Part shown: piece by piece, positions 23,860 through 32,958 of the stretch | Position numbering within the stretch: the first letter of the stretch is position 1 | Layout of the letters: every line of letters starts with the position of its first letter | Source of the DNA: Saccharospirillum alexandrii_A | GTDB lineage: Bacteria; Pseudomonadota; Gammaproteobacteria; Pseudomonadales; Natronospirillaceae | Direction: 5' to 3' | DNA: 64,000 nt | Assembly (NCBI RefSeq): GCF_043641555.1 | Contig: NZ_JBHZRJ010000001.1 | Coordinates: 310,001 to 374,000, forward strand | Notes under the pieces: generated by a model | Seen by the model: only the letters and a program-made list of their open reading frames with translations | Database searches by the model: none | What the model was told of the DNA's origin: nothing | Made by a program: the position numbers and the translations under genes

Positions 23860-24690
23860 TTACTCGGTGTATTCCACCAGCTTCTGGGCTTTGCCCAGGG
23901 CGATATCCAATACCATCCCGACCAAACCAATCATGAGAATGGAGAAAATCACGCTGGTCAGGTCGAGGTTGTTCCATTCATTCCACACGTAGTAACCAAT
24001 GCCCGTTCCACCAACCAGCATTTCTGCGGCAACAATCACCAGCCAGGCGATGCCGATCGAAATCCGCATGCCGGTCAGAATGGTGGGGGCAGCGGCTGGC
24101 AGGATAACGGTTAGCGCGGTGCGAATTTGGCTAAGCTCATGCGTTCGCGCTACATTTATCCAGTCCTGGCGCACGTTTGCTACGCCAAATGCCGTGTTTA
24201 ATAACATGGGCCAGATCGAACAAATGAAGATGACGAATATGGCCGATGCGTCGGAGTCCTGAATAATGAACAGCGCCAATGGCATCCAGGCAAGCGGAGA
24301 TATTGGCCGCAACACCTGAATGTAGGGGTTGAACGCTTTATACATCAATGGGGACATACCAATCAGAAACCCAATGGGCAACGCAATCACCATGGCCGCC
24401 AGGTAACCGGCCAATACCCGGTACACCGAGTAGGCCAGTTGAATGCCAATCCCCTTGTCATTGGCACCCGCGTCGTAAAACGGATTCGACAATTCTTCCC
24501 AGGCCCGAATTAAAACAGCCGAGGGCGGTGGCACCCGGGATTCCTGCTCCGCGCCACCCATCAGAATTTCGTATTCCGTCATACTCTCCTGAGCTTCAGG
24601 CGGTTGAGTCGACAGTTCCCACAGGCCAAGCAAGGCGGCCAGGATAGAAATCGACAGCAGAGCCGCCCTCACGTTCAAAGAGGACATCAT
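23860..24690 (-). CDS. nitrate/cyanate-type ABC transporter permease
   Basis: Inner-membrane channel subunit of the same transporter, 276 aa with about six membrane segments. The ABC permease coupling motif is visible near residues 185-215 (LPAAAPTILTGMRISIGIAW), as in NrtB and CynB. Its start overlaps the stop of the binding-protein gene (TGATG at 24690), so translation is coupled. The long periplasmic N-terminal loop, with EILMGGAEQESRVPPPSAV, is normal in this subfamily. It works with the ATPase downstream and the Tat-exported receptor upstream. Confidence 0.92.
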   Translation of the reverse strand: MMSSLNVRAALLSISILAALLGLWELSTQPPEAQESMTEYEILMGGAEQESRVPPPSAVLIRAWEELSNPFYDAGANDKGIGIQLAYSVYRVLAGYLAAMVIALPIGFLIGMSPLMYKAFNPYIQVLRPISPLAWMPLALFIIQDSDASAIFVIFICSIWPMLLNTAFGVANVRQDWINVARTHELSQIRTALTVILPAAAPTILTGMRISIGIAWLVIVAAEMLVGGTGIGYYVWNEWNNLDLTSVIFSILMIGLVGMVLDIALGKAQKLVEYTE

Positions 24691-26117
24691 CAGACCCTCC
24701 CGATAGCAAAGCTTCGCGTGTATTCTTCTGGCGTCGCCGGGTCAAAGGTTTTACCCATGATGACGTGTGATTTGTAGGTCTCGTTAGGGACCTCCATACC
24801 CATCTCTCTCATGATGCGTCCGGTATCACTCGCCAGGTAAACCTGCTCGGCAATACCCCGGTAATCGACGTCGCCCTCGATGTAACCCCAGCGCTTCATT
24901 TGCGTCAGAATCCATACGCCCATCGAGTGCCAGGGGAACGGGTCGAAGTCGATACGGTCTGGCACATCCATGATGTTGCCAAGACCATCGGCATAGCGGC
25001 CGGTGAGTACTTGTTGAATGACCGGAACTGGCTGATTCAGATAGTTAGTGGGTGCAATGGCTTCAGCAATTTCGAATCGGTTGTTGTAATCGTTCGAGTA
25101 CTGGGTTGCATCAAGAATCGAGCGCAGCAGCGCGCCGTACGTATTTGGGTTCTCTGTGGCAAACTGCTGGCTACAGGCAAAAGCACAGCAAGGGTGACCT
25201 TCCCAGATGTCTTTGGTCAGCATGTGGATGAAACCGACTTTTTCCCATACAGCCCGCTGGTTGAACGGATCGGGCGACAAATAGCCGTCCAGGTTGCCGG
25301 CTCTCAGGTTAGCGACCATTTCCGGTGGTGGAACCACTCGAATCTGTACATCTGTATCCGGGTCAATACCGTTCTCGGCGAGGTAGTAACGCAGCAGGAA
25401 GTTGTGCATCGAGTACTCAAACGGCACACCGAATTTGAAGCCTTTCCACTGTTTGGGATCACGTTTATCTTTGTGGTCAACGTGCAACACAATGGCCTGA
25501 CCGTTAATGTTTTCTACCGCTGGCATGATGTAAGGTTCCGGAGTAGAACCGGCCCCCATCGACATGGCCAGTGGCATCGGCGTCAGCATGTGAGAGGCAT
25601 CGTATTCGCCCGCCAGGGATTTGTCGCGCGCGACAGCCCAGCCGGCGGTTTTGGTGACAGTTACGTCCAGACCGTACTTTTCATAGAAGCCCAGCGGGTC
25701 TGCCATGATGATCGGGGTGGCGCACGTAATGGGGACAAAGCCAACGTTCAGTCTCGTCTTTTCCAGCTGCCCCATCGCTTCATGAGCGGCGGCCTTTGCC
25801 TGAGCTAACGGGAATACACTGCCAATCATCGCAGCTGCACTGCCGGTCCCCACCATTTTCATGAAACTGCGACGGCTATGATCGTTGTGCCCGAATACTG
25901 AACGCACGACAGCGCTTTCAATCGCCCGATCAAGCAAGTCTTCGGAACTCCCGTTCTGCGCGATGGTATCGGCAGAAGCCTGCTCCAGCTGAGCAAAGGA
26001 AGGGTCACGTTCATTTGGTGGGTTTGTGGAGGTCATACAGTCGGAGCAACCGCAGTCTTTTTTGTGAATCAGCGACTGGTCACCGTCAAATGGATTTCCC
26101 AAGCTTTTAATGGTCAT
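24690..26117 (-). CDS. nitrate/cyanate-type ABC transporter substrate-binding protein, Tat-exported
   Basis: Periplasmic receptor of the NrtA/CmpA/CynA family, 475 aa. It carries a long N-terminal leader: a Cys-rich start (HKKDCGCSDCMT at about residues 18-29), then a twin-arginine signal (HSRRSFMKMVGTG at about 80-92) and a hydrophobic stretch ending near AKAAAHE. The mature domain starts with KTRLNVGFVPITCATPI and contains PTPEPYIMPAVEN- and GCCAF-type segments of the family. Export through Tat implies folding in the cytoplasm, perhaps with a cofactor. It is the first gene of the operon, with a sigma-54-type promoter about 175 bp upstream. Nitrate or bicarbonate are alternative ligands, but cyanase in the operon favours cyanate. 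Confidence 0.92.
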   Translation of the reverse strand: MTIKSLGNPFDGDQSLIHKKDCGCSDCMTSTNPPNERDPSFAQLEQASADTIAQNGSSEDLLDRAIESAVVRSVFGHNDHSRRSFMKMVGTGSAAAMIGSVFPLAQAKAAAHEAMGQLEKTRLNVGFVPITCATPIIMADPLGFYEKYGLDVTVTKTAGWAVARDKSLAGEYDASHMLTPMPLAMSMGAGSTPEPYIMPAVENINGQAIVLHVDHKDKRDPKQWKGFKFGVPFEYSMHNFLLRYYLAENGIDPDTDVQIRVVPPPEMVANLRAGNLDGYLSPDPFNQRAVWEKVGFIHMLTKDIWEGHPCCAFACSQQFATENPNTYGALLRSILDATQYSNDYNNRFEIAEAIAPTNYLNQPVPVIQQVLTGRYADGLGNIMDVPDRIDFDPFPWHSMGVWILTQMKRWGYIEGDVDYRGIAEQVYLASDTGRIMREMGMEVPNETYKSHVIMGKTFDPATPEEYTRSFAIGRV

Positions 26118-26291
26118 CGAAGTATCTCCCGTAATGTGTTTGGGGCGCAGAAACCCATCGCCCGGTCCTCAATCTTTGCCTTCTCACCTCCAATCGCACC
26201 AGTCGGGTGCGGTGGCAGGGGCTCTAACTAAGTCGGGTCAGAAATTGGTGCTACCCGACCACACGTAACGCATCTGGCGTAGAGGCTTAAC

Positions 26292-26306
26292 GCAGAAGTT
26301 GTGCCA
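26292..26306 (-). promoter_or_regulatory. sigma-54 (-24/-12) promoter of the cyanate operon
   Basis: On the minus strand the sequence reads TGGCACAACTTCTGC, matching the sigma-54 consensus with the invariant GG and GC exactly 10 bases apart. It points at the binding-protein gene, with an untranslated leader of roughly 160 bases. A sigma-54 activator gene lies on the other side of the intergenic region. A weaker match, TGGCATAAGTTTTGA at 26431-26445 on the plus strand, has GA instead of GC and is doubtful. Confidence 0.85.
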
Positions 26307-26373
26307 ACCCCAGCAACTTTTTTAACGCATTGTTTTTTAAGGTTTTTAATAGATGTTCAAGCGTTTGGTTCAC

Positions 26374-26426
26374 TTACGAATATTCGTAAATTACGAAGAT
26401 TCGTAAATCAGTTAACGATATTTCGT
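26374..26426. promoter_or_regulatory. three activator-binding dyads (ACGA-N4-TCGT)
   Basis: Three copies of an ACGA-N4-TCGT dyad start at 26376, 26393 and 26415. The first is a perfect 16 bp palindrome, TTACGAATATTCGTAA, and the second differs by one base. They lie about 70-130 bp upstream of the sigma-54 promoter, the normal place for enhancer-type sites, and are probably bound by the Fis domain of the divergent activator. Confidence 0.8.
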
Positions 26427-26503
26427 GAGCTGGCATAAGTTTTGAAGTGTCATTCAGGCAGGCTGTGCCTACTCCGGGATGGCCATTGACGGGATGACAC
26501 TTC

Positions 26504-28456
26504 ATGACTGAACTGCTTACGCACTCAGCCTCCGACACTTCAAGCTCTGCCCGGCATTGGGTTGATCAACTGCCGGAGCCTGCATTGCTGGTTGATGCCG
26601 AACAGGATGTCATTCTTGCGCTGAACCCGGCGCTCGGGCGGCTGCTTGGTGTCAGTCGAGGCAGCCTGACGGGTTCGTCCTGTACCCGCCTGTTCCGTGG
26701 GCAAGGTCCCATGCTCATTGCATTTACCGAAGAAACCCTTTATCGGGGCAGCGCCTGGAGCCGCGACTTTAGCCTCACGCATCGCGATGGACAGACTGTA
26801 GAGCTTGAAATTTCAGCCTCTCGGGCCGGCGAACCCGACGAGCACGTTATGCTCCTACTCCTGAGAGACAGCAATCGGTTGCGCGTTCGCCGGGAGCGGC
26901 ATGATGCCAATCACTGCCATCGTGGAGGGCTGCTGGAATGGCGGCGAATCGAAGAGCTGTTCAAGGATATGGAGCGAGAGAATCAACTCATTCTGCATGC
27001 GGTGGGAGAGGGTATTTACGGCGTAGATGCCGAAGGCCGGGCAACCTTTGTAAACCCGGCAGCCGAGCGAATGCTGGGCTGGCGCAGTGACGAATTGATG
27101 GGTCGGGTCGTGCACCGGGTTATGCACCATTCCCATGAGGACGGCAGCCTGTTCCCGTTAAACCAGTGTCCCATCTACGAGGCCTTTCGTAACGGCAGTG
27201 TCATGCGGGTCGATGAGGACTGGTTCTGGCGGAAAGACGGATCTGGGTTCCCGGTTGAGTACACCAGCACACCCATTATGGATAACGGCCACCCCGTCGG
27301 TGCGGTGCTTGTTTTCCGCGATGTATCCCAGCGCCACCAGGCACAAAAACAATTGCAAAAAGCCTTAGAGGAAGTTGAAAGCCTGAAACACAAACTGGAA
27401 ATTGAAAACGCTTACCTACAGGAAGAGCTCAGTGCGGAGTATCACTTTCACGAAATTGTCGGGCAAAGTGACGCCATAAAAGCGATTGTAAGGCGTATCG
27501 GGCTAGTAGCGCCCACTGACGCGAATGTTCTGGTAACCGGTGAGTCAGGCACCGGCAAGGAGCTTATCGCCCGAGCCATTCATCATGCTGGCTCACGACA
27601 GGAGCGACCACTGATTCGCGTGAATTGTGCGGCTATCCCGAAAGACTTGTTTGAGAGTGAGTTTTTCGGGCACGTTAAGGGTGCTTTTACCGGCGCGATC
27701 AATGACCGCATCGGTCGGTTTGAACTTGCCGACGGCGGAACGTTGTTTCTCGACGAGGTGGGTGAGATTCCCATTGAACTGCAGGGCAAACTGCTTCGGG
27801 TATTGCAGGATCAGGAATTCGAGCGAGTCGGTGAAAACCTGACACGCCGTGTTGACGTGCGAGTCATCGCGGCGACCAATCTGGACCTGCAAGTGGCCGT
27901 AGCTGAGAAACTGTTTCGGGAAGACCTCTACTTCCGACTCAATGTGTTCCCGATTGAATCGGTTCCTTTGCGGCAACGAACCGAAGACATTCCGATGCTG
28001 GCACAGGAATTCCTGCAGCGAGCCTGCACCCGCTTCAACCGACCCGGGCTGACACTCACGAACCGGGATGTTGAGCAGCTGCAACATTACCACTGGCCAG
28101 GCAATGTCCGTGAGTTGGAAAACGTCATTGAGCGACAAGTCATCACCGCCAATGGCAGGCTCGATTTCGACCTGGTCGGCCGCGATACAGCCGGAACAAA
28201 GCAAGCGCTTGCCAGTGATGCACCCCCCCGGCATTCCGGAGCACAGGTCAAGACACTCCAGGAAATGCAGAAGCTTGAGCACGATAACCTGGTACGCGCA
28301 CTGGTCGCTGCCGGGGGGCGGGTGTCGGGACAAGATGGTGCGGCTGCTTTGCTGGGTATTAAACCGACTACACTGGCCTCCAGGTTAAAAAAGAGTGGCA
28401 TCAATGCGGCAAGCTTTAAAACGACTGATGCTGAGGCCGAGAGTCGTTCGCGTTAG
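26504..28456 (+). CDS. sigma-54-dependent transcriptional activator (PAS-PAS-AAA+-Fis)
   Basis: Enhancer-binding protein of 650 aa that opens sigma-54 promoters by ATP hydrolysis. The domains in order are an N-terminal PAS at about 20-125, a second PAS at about 165-285 (GEGIYGVDAEGRATFVNPAA), a short coiled coil, and an AAA+ core with Walker A GESGTGKE (346-353), the sigma-54 contact loop GAFTGA (about 393), Walker B LFLDEVGEIP and a C-terminal Fis helix-turn-helix (LLGIKPTTLASRLKKSGI). All motifs are intact. It faces the cyanate operon, whose control region carries a sigma-54 promoter and three dyads, so it is very likely that operon's activator. The PAS domains suggest small-molecule or redox sensing. 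Confidence 0.94.
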   Translation: MTELLTHSASDTSSSARHWVDQLPEPALLVDAEQDVILALNPALGRLLGVSRGSLTGSSCTRLFRGQGPMLIAFTEETLYRGSAWSRDFSLTHRDGQTVELEISASRAGEPDEHVMLLLLRDSNRLRVRRERHDANHCHRGGLLEWRRIEELFKDMERENQLILHAVGEGIYGVDAEGRATFVNPAAERMLGWRSDELMGRVVHRVMHHSHEDGSLFPLNQCPIYEAFRNGSVMRVDEDWFWRKDGSGFPVEYTSTPIMDNGHPVGAVLVFRDVSQRHQAQKQLQKALEEVESLKHKLEIENAYLQEELSAEYHFHEIVGQSDAIKAIVRRIGLVAPTDANVLVTGESGTGKELIARAIHHAGSRQERPLIRVNCAAIPKDLFESEFFGHVKGAFTGAINDRIGRFELADGGTLFLDEVGEIPIELQGKLLRVLQDQEFERVGENLTRRVDVRVIAATNLDLQVAVAEKLFREDLYFRLNVFPIESVPLRQRTEDIPMLAQEFLQRACTRFNRPGLTLTNRDVEQLQHYHWPGNVRELENVIERQVITANGRLDFDLVGRDTAGTKQALASDAPPRHSGAQVKTLQEMQKLEHDNLVRALVAAGGRVSGQDGAAALLGIKPTTLASRLKKSGINAASFKTTDAEAESRSR

Positions 28457-28557
28457 CTGATTGGATGCTTGTAATGTGTGTCCAGAGAGCTGTTGATTGA
28501 GGCTGGCAGCGGCCAGCCGTCGACTTGGAAAGCAACCCCCCAACTCAAAGACGAGAC

Positions 28558-28881
28558 TCAGCCGAAATACTCCTCCATCCACTGCACCAGTTTACCGGTG
28601 TCCAATTCAGACAACGCCATACTCTGAAAATCATCACCGACCTCCTGTTCGATGGTAATAAACTGATACAACAACTGGCCGGGCTGCCCATCATGAAGAA
28701 TCAGCATGATATGGCGAGCGGTCCGATGGCAGTCAATGGTCAGTACATCGGCCGGAATGCCGGCATCCCGCATCTTGCGGCGGACCTCAATGACGGGGTT
28801 GATGTGTTCATGACTGGCCTGAATGCGGGCATGGGCATCGCTGACGGCATCAGATAACAGTTCCAAGGGATCTTCGGGCAT
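28558..28881 (-). CDS. conserved-looking small protein, unknown function
   Basis: The function is not recognised. The 107 aa soluble, acidic protein has no signal peptide or membrane segment. It contains VLTIDCHRTARHIMLILHDG and GQLLYQFITIEQEVGDDF, which look like a compact alpha/beta fold. The ending TGKLVQWMEEYFG is well-formed coding sequence, and base composition matches the chromosome. The ribosome-binding site is weak. It lies convergent with the sigma-54 activator and 137 bp downstream of an SDR gene on the same strand, with a hairpin between them, so it is probably its own transcript. Confidence 0.7.
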   Translation of the reverse strand: MPEDPLELLSDAVSDAHARIQASHEHINPVIEVRRKMRDAGIPADVLTIDCHRTARHIMLILHDGQPGQLLYQFITIEQEVGDDFQSMALSELDTGKLVQWMEEYFG

Positions 28882-28962
28882 GGTTGGTCTCGCTGGACGT
28901 CGTTGACTGGATTGATGAGCCGTTCAGGGTAGCCCAATGAAACCCGGTTAGACAAACAATAG

Positions 28963-28991
28963 GGGAACAGGCACCGGGTGTGCCGGTTCCC
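28963..28991. repeat. REP-like hairpin
   Basis: GGGAACAGGCAC and GTGCCGGTTCCC form a 12 bp stem with one mismatch around a 5 nt loop, 27 bp after the SDR stop. It probably terminates or stabilises the SDR transcript. Its AATAGG.GAACAGGCACC core resembles the P motif of the island at 16-19 kb, suggesting a shared REP family. Confidence 0.6.
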
Positions 28992-29017
28992 AGCGACACC
29001 CGATGCACGGTTCAGGA

Positions 29018-29755
29018 TTATTCCTGACGAGTAGGGCGATACAGTATCTCGTTAATGTCCACGTCTTCAGGCTGGCTCATCGCGAAGATGACGCAGCGTG
29101 CAAAGCTATCGGCCGAAATTGCATGGTCTTTGTAGAAACCCGCCACCCGTTCAGAGACTCCTTCGGCGCCTACCGACGATGGCAATTCCGTATCGACGGC
29201 TCCCGGAGAGAGTATGGTGGTGCGAATGCCATAGGGTTTCACTTCCTTGCGCAGGCCTTCCGAGATCGCCCGTACGGCAAACTTGGTGCCGGAATAGACG
29301 GCGCTGCCAGGCCCAACGCTGTGACCTGCCACCGAAGAGACGTTGATGATCTGGCCGCTTTGCTGCTCTTTCATGTGCGGTAGAGCCGCCCCGATGCCGT
29401 ACAGAACCCCTTTGATGTTGACGTCGATCATCTGGTCCCATTCGTCGTAGCGCAGCATCTCCAGCGGAGACAGGGGCATTAGACCGGCGTTGTTGATCAT
29501 CACATCCACCCGTCCGTGGAGTGATATGGCGCGGTCCACCAGCGCCTGAACCTGGGTGCGGTCGGTGACATCGGTTTTGACCAGGGCCTCCTGGCTTAAC
29601 CCAATTTCCTCTGCCAGGGCGGTCATGCGGTCCATGCGTCGTGCGCCGAGCACCAGTTTGGCGCCGGCTTTGGCCAGGTGGCGAGCGGTCTCGGCGCCCA
29701 GGCCACTGCTGGCGCCGGTAATAACAACGACTTTGTTTTCGATACCTTCTGTCAT
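29018..29755 (-). CDS. short-chain dehydrogenase/reductase
   Basis: NAD(P)-dependent oxidoreductase of the classical SDR type, 245 aa. The dinucleotide-binding motif is TGASSGLG (about residues 14-21), the structural motif NNAG is near 88, and the catalytic set is Ser in NVSSVAG with YSGTK (Tyr and Lys). An Arg after beta-2 (GARRMDR) suggests preference for NADP. The ending PEDVDINEILYRPTRQE is typical of the YdfG/clavaldehyde-type subgroup, which acts on small hydroxy acids or alcohols. AGGAGATTCTC precedes the ATG. It faces the ChaC-like gene across a 264 bp gap. The substrate is unknown. Confidence 0.93.
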   Translation of the reverse strand: MTEGIENKVVVITGASSGLGAETARHLAKAGAKLVLGARRMDRMTALAEEIGLSQEALVKTDVTDRTQVQALVDRAISLHGRVDVMINNAGLMPLSPLEMLRYDEWDQMIDVNIKGVLYGIGAALPHMKEQQSGQIINVSSVAGHSVGPGSAVYSGTKFAVRAISEGLRKEVKPYGIRTTILSPGAVDTELPSSVGAEGVSERVAGFYKDHAISADSFARCVIFAMSQPEDVDINEILYRPTRQE

Positions 29756-30019
29756 GAGAATCTCCTCTCTTGAGCATTGTCCGTTGAAACGGTACCCCCA
29801 ATCGGGTTCTAAACGGATACGGTGACCTTGATTGGTCCGTTATTGGCGATTTCAAACACAGTGGTTGGAACAAGGCTTGAGGGGGGAGGCAGCGTCGGCA
29901 GGCAGACGGTCGCTTTCTGTGTTAGCGTTATAGAGGCTGCGCGTCGGGTGTAGCCCTTTGGAGACCGCGCCAGCACAAGGGCGCCCCTGGAATTCTATTC
30001 ACTTTTGTCAGGTTTAGTC

Positions 30020-30739
30020 ATGACCAATGACCCCTTCTTTCATCATCCAGAACTCGCCGATCTGATCACGAAGCCAGAAGACTCTTTCTTCCGGGATTTT
30101 TCAATCACCAAGCTTGCCAGCATACTGACCGACAGAGGGTTACCGACCGGCTGGTGGCATAGCGATGAAGAACGAAATGCGATGAGGCAAGCAGCACTCA
30201 GTGAACACCGCTCGGAGGACCTCTGGGTCTTCGCGTATGGATCGCTGATGTGGGACCCGGCCATTCGGTTTACGGAGGTCCGGCGAGCTCGGGTTCAGGG
30301 CTATCAGCGCCGGTTCATATTGAAAGACATTCATGGCGGCCGTGGGACGCGCGAATCGCCTGGCCTGATGGCCGCGCTGGACCAGGGCGGTGAGTGTGAG
30401 GGGTTGCTGTTTCGCATCGATCAGCACGCCATTGAAGTGGAGACCGATATCCTCTGGCGTCGTGAGTTCGTCGGGCCAGCTTACTTTCCGGTGTTTGTTC
30501 CCGCTCAAATGAGCGAGGGCACGGTCAATGCCCTGACGTTCGTTGCCGACTATGATGCGGAGCTGATAGAGCCGGAACTGAGCCGGGCCGAGCAACTCGA
30601 GTACCTGGTGACAGGAAAGGGATTTTTGGGCGACAGCGCAGACTACCTCAGAAACATTGCTCGGCAGTTTCAGCTGTTTGGCATCAGAGACGCCGAAGTT
30701 GAAGCGTTGTTTAACGGGATGATTCTACGAGAGAAATAA
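30020..30739 (+). CDS. ChaC-like gamma-glutamylcyclotransferase
   Basis: Likely cleaves gamma-glutamyl peptides such as glutathione to 5-oxoproline and a peptide, in the cytoplasm. The 239 aa protein carries the family motif WVFAYGSLMWDP at about residues 68-79 and the RGTRESPGLMAAL segment, whose Glu is the expected catalytic residue, followed by GLLFRI and LWRREF. It has about 65 extra N-terminal residues compared with the minimal domain. The ATG at 30020 is preferred; a TTG at 30005 would add five residues. It stands alone, divergent from the SDR gene. Confidence 0.88.
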   Translation: MTNDPFFHHPELADLITKPEDSFFRDFSITKLASILTDRGLPTGWWHSDEERNAMRQAALSEHRSEDLWVFAYGSLMWDPAIRFTEVRRARVQGYQRRFILKDIHGGRGTRESPGLMAALDQGGECEGLLFRIDQHAIEVETDILWRREFVGPAYFPVFVPAQMSEGTVNALTFVADYDAELIEPELSRAEQLEYLVTGKGFLGDSADYLRNIARQFQLFGIRDAEVEALFNGMILREK

Positions 30740-30992
30740 GACGGCACACCGTTCAAATACCTGGCGTCCTGACGTCGCGATTTACGTAAAGAAACACCTT
30801 TTGGTATCCGTCAAGAGCGTTGACAGTGCAGTAATCGCACATACACATTGGGCGACATACTATACGACCATCTATGATGCATAGGCGTTAATAAAAGAGT
30901 TGGATGTCCCGCTAGCGTGCTCAAGCTGGAACTCCGGTACGACGCATAGCCAAAGCGTAATGCGGCATGGCACTCGACTTGGGAAAGCATCC

Positions 30993-32288
30993 ATGAAGGT
31001 CTTTAACAGAATTAAGTTCATGTCGTGGCGGCTTGGAGAGCGGCTTTGGGTCAAGCCTCTGCTCTTCTGTCTCCTGTCAATCGGGGCGGTATTCATCGCC
31101 AAAACGGCGGATTATCTGGGGCTCGACCGGAATATTCCGCGAGTGAATGCTGCCTCCGTTGAGACTCTTTTAGCGATACTGGCGGCCAGTATGCTCGTGA
31201 TTGCCACCTTCGCGGTGGCATCCATGGTGTCCGCGTACGCGTCAGCAAGCAGTGCCGCAACGCCCAGGTCGTTTACACTCATTATCGCGGACGATGTGTC
31301 ACAGAACGCGCTTTCAACATTCATTGGCTCATTCATCTACAGTATCGTTGCTCTGACCGCTGCCAAGAATGGTTTTTTCCAAGAAACGGGCCTCGCCACA
31401 CTGTTCGTGCTGACCGTGTTTGTGTTCGGTGCGGTGATCATCACGTTCGTTCGTTGGGTGGACAAAATCGCGCGACTGGGGCGCTTGGGTGCCTCCGTTG
31501 AAAAGGTCGAAGCGGCGACTGCGGCTGCCATGAAACACCGTCGGTTCGGCTCGGGCGTTGGTGGTCTACCCTCTGCACGGCAGCACTCGCAAGGGCAGGC
31601 CGTGTATGCAACGACGGTGGGTTATGTGCAGCACGTCGATGTGGATGCCTTGCAAGCCTGGGCAGTGAAGACCAACACCCGAGTCGCCGTTGCTACCCTG
31701 CCAGGCGCGTTTGCGGTGCCGGGGCGTGCTCTGGCGTATGTGGAATTCGATGCGGCCAGCATGGCTGAACTTGATTTGAACGCAGTGGCCAACGCCTTTG
31801 TGATCGGTACCGATCGGGTTTTCGAAGACGACCCCCGGTTCGGGCTCGTAACGCTGTCGGAGATTGCTGGCAGAGCCTTGTCTCCAGCGGTGAATGACCC
31901 TGGTACGGCGATCACCATTGTAGGGTCGCTGGTAAGGCTGTTCGTGTCCTGGAATGACGAAACGGAGGGGCCGAAGGCGACAAAGTACGATCACGTTGAC
32001 GTTCCTCTTCTGTCAACGCATGACCTCTTTGACGACGCCTTTACAGCCATTGCTCGCGATGGCGCGGGTACCGTTGAGGTGATGCTGCGTCTCCAGAAGG
32101 CGTTGAACGTGTTGTCAGCGCTCGGCAATCCGGCGCTGTGTGAGGCCGCGTTGAAACACTCCCGGTTGGCACTCGCTCGCGCAGAGAGAAAGATGGATCT
32201 ACCAGAGGATCTGGCCCTTGTTCGAGAAGTTGCCTCTTTCTCCAGGGTCACTCGGCCGAACCGGCCAAGTACCGTCATAGACACCTAG
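30993..32288 (+). CDS. DUF2254 family membrane protein
   Basis: Integral membrane protein of 431 aa in the DUF2254 family, function not established. Four N-terminal membrane segments are seen (about residues 17-35, 50-75, 100-125 and 130-150), followed by a large soluble domain with VGYVQHVDVDALQAWA and LSPAVNDPGTAITIVGSL, two family landmarks. The ATG at 30993 (MKVFNRIKFMSWRLGE) follows a purine-rich stretch; the open frame extends up to 30900 but those codons do not look like this family. It stands as a single gene. Confidence 0.88.
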   Translation: MKVFNRIKFMSWRLGERLWVKPLLFCLLSIGAVFIAKTADYLGLDRNIPRVNAASVETLLAILAASMLVIATFAVASMVSAYASASSAATPRSFTLIIADDVSQNALSTFIGSFIYSIVALTAAKNGFFQETGLATLFVLTVFVFGAVIITFVRWVDKIARLGRLGASVEKVEAATAAAMKHRRFGSGVGGLPSARQHSQGQAVYATTVGYVQHVDVDALQAWAVKTNTRVAVATLPGAFAVPGRALAYVEFDAASMAELDLNAVANAFVIGTDRVFEDDPRFGLVTLSEIAGRALSPAVNDPGTAITIVGSLVRLFVSWNDETEGPKATKYDHVDVPLLSTHDLFDDAFTAIARDGAGTVEVMLRLQKALNVLSALGNPALCEAALKHSRLALARAERKMDLPEDLALVREVASFSRVTRPNRPSTVIDT

Positions 32289-32415
32289 TGCTACATTTCT
32301 ATTATTTCTGCGCCATATTGCACCCCAAACCCTACGGGTACTCAGCGACGTGTGTCGCAAGCGAATTGTCAGCGACAATGGTACGGTTTAGAGCAAGCGT
32401 TGTGGATTCTGAACG

Positions 32416-32688
32416 ATGAAGGACGATTTTGTGATTACCGAGTACTTCGATTTTAAAGACCATTTGGATTCCGTTGAGTGGATAAACAGCCTCCCGAATG
32501 GATTGATACATCAAAAAATCAATACTGGAATCCACACGGTTACCATCACAATGAACAATACCGGCTGGGAGATATACGTAGGCCCTAAAGACATGGATAC
32601 CGGCGGAGATGGTATAGCGATCACACTAGACAAAGACCTTGTCCTGGTGAGCTATGAGATCGAAAGAATTGCACCGACCCCTTTCTAG
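32416..32688 (+). CDS. small protein, unknown function
   Basis: The function is not recognised. The 90 aa protein is acidic, soluble and without a signal peptide, with alternating strand-like segments (HTVTITMNNTGWEIYVG and VLVSYEIERIAP) suggesting an all-beta or alpha/beta fold. Size and composition resemble polymorphic-toxin immunity proteins, but no partner toxin gene is adjacent, so this is only a shape comparison. The ATG at 32416 lacks a strong ribosome-binding site. An ATTGTC-AGC-GACAAT palindrome lies about 45 bp upstream. Confidence 0.6.
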   Translation: MKDDFVITEYFDFKDHLDSVEWINSLPNGLIHQKINTGIHTVTITMNNTGWEIYVGPKDMDTGGDGIAITLDKDLVLVSYEIERIAPTPF

Positions 32689-32958
32689 ATAGAGCGGGTT
32701 TCAGCAAACCAACCGTAGACAACAATGATGAGTCGAACGCTAGCAGCTGAGTTCAGGTTACCCGGTTGGCCAGTTCAACGGTATTCGCGTTAATGCTTGC
32801 CGTTGGGTGGAAACAGGCCTGAAAAAAGCCCCGCGAGCTGGGTAAGTGAGCTATTTCTAAACTTCTCTATAAATATTGAACTTAGTCAAACAGACTCTAT
32901 TATTGTATCCATCGCGGTATTCGTCGCAGCGCGTTAACGGGCAGCAGAGGCAGGGAAG
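32689..32958. other. intergenic stretch, no gene seen
   Basis: This 270 bp gap contains AT-rich sequence around 32865-32905 that could carry the promoter of the small lipoprotein gene. Nothing else is recognised. Confidence 0.3.

Noticed and set aside
26431..26445. Second sigma-54 promoter (plus strand) for the activator gene
   Set aside because: GG to GA spacing fits, but the -12 GC is missing, so it was only mentioned and not listed as a feature.
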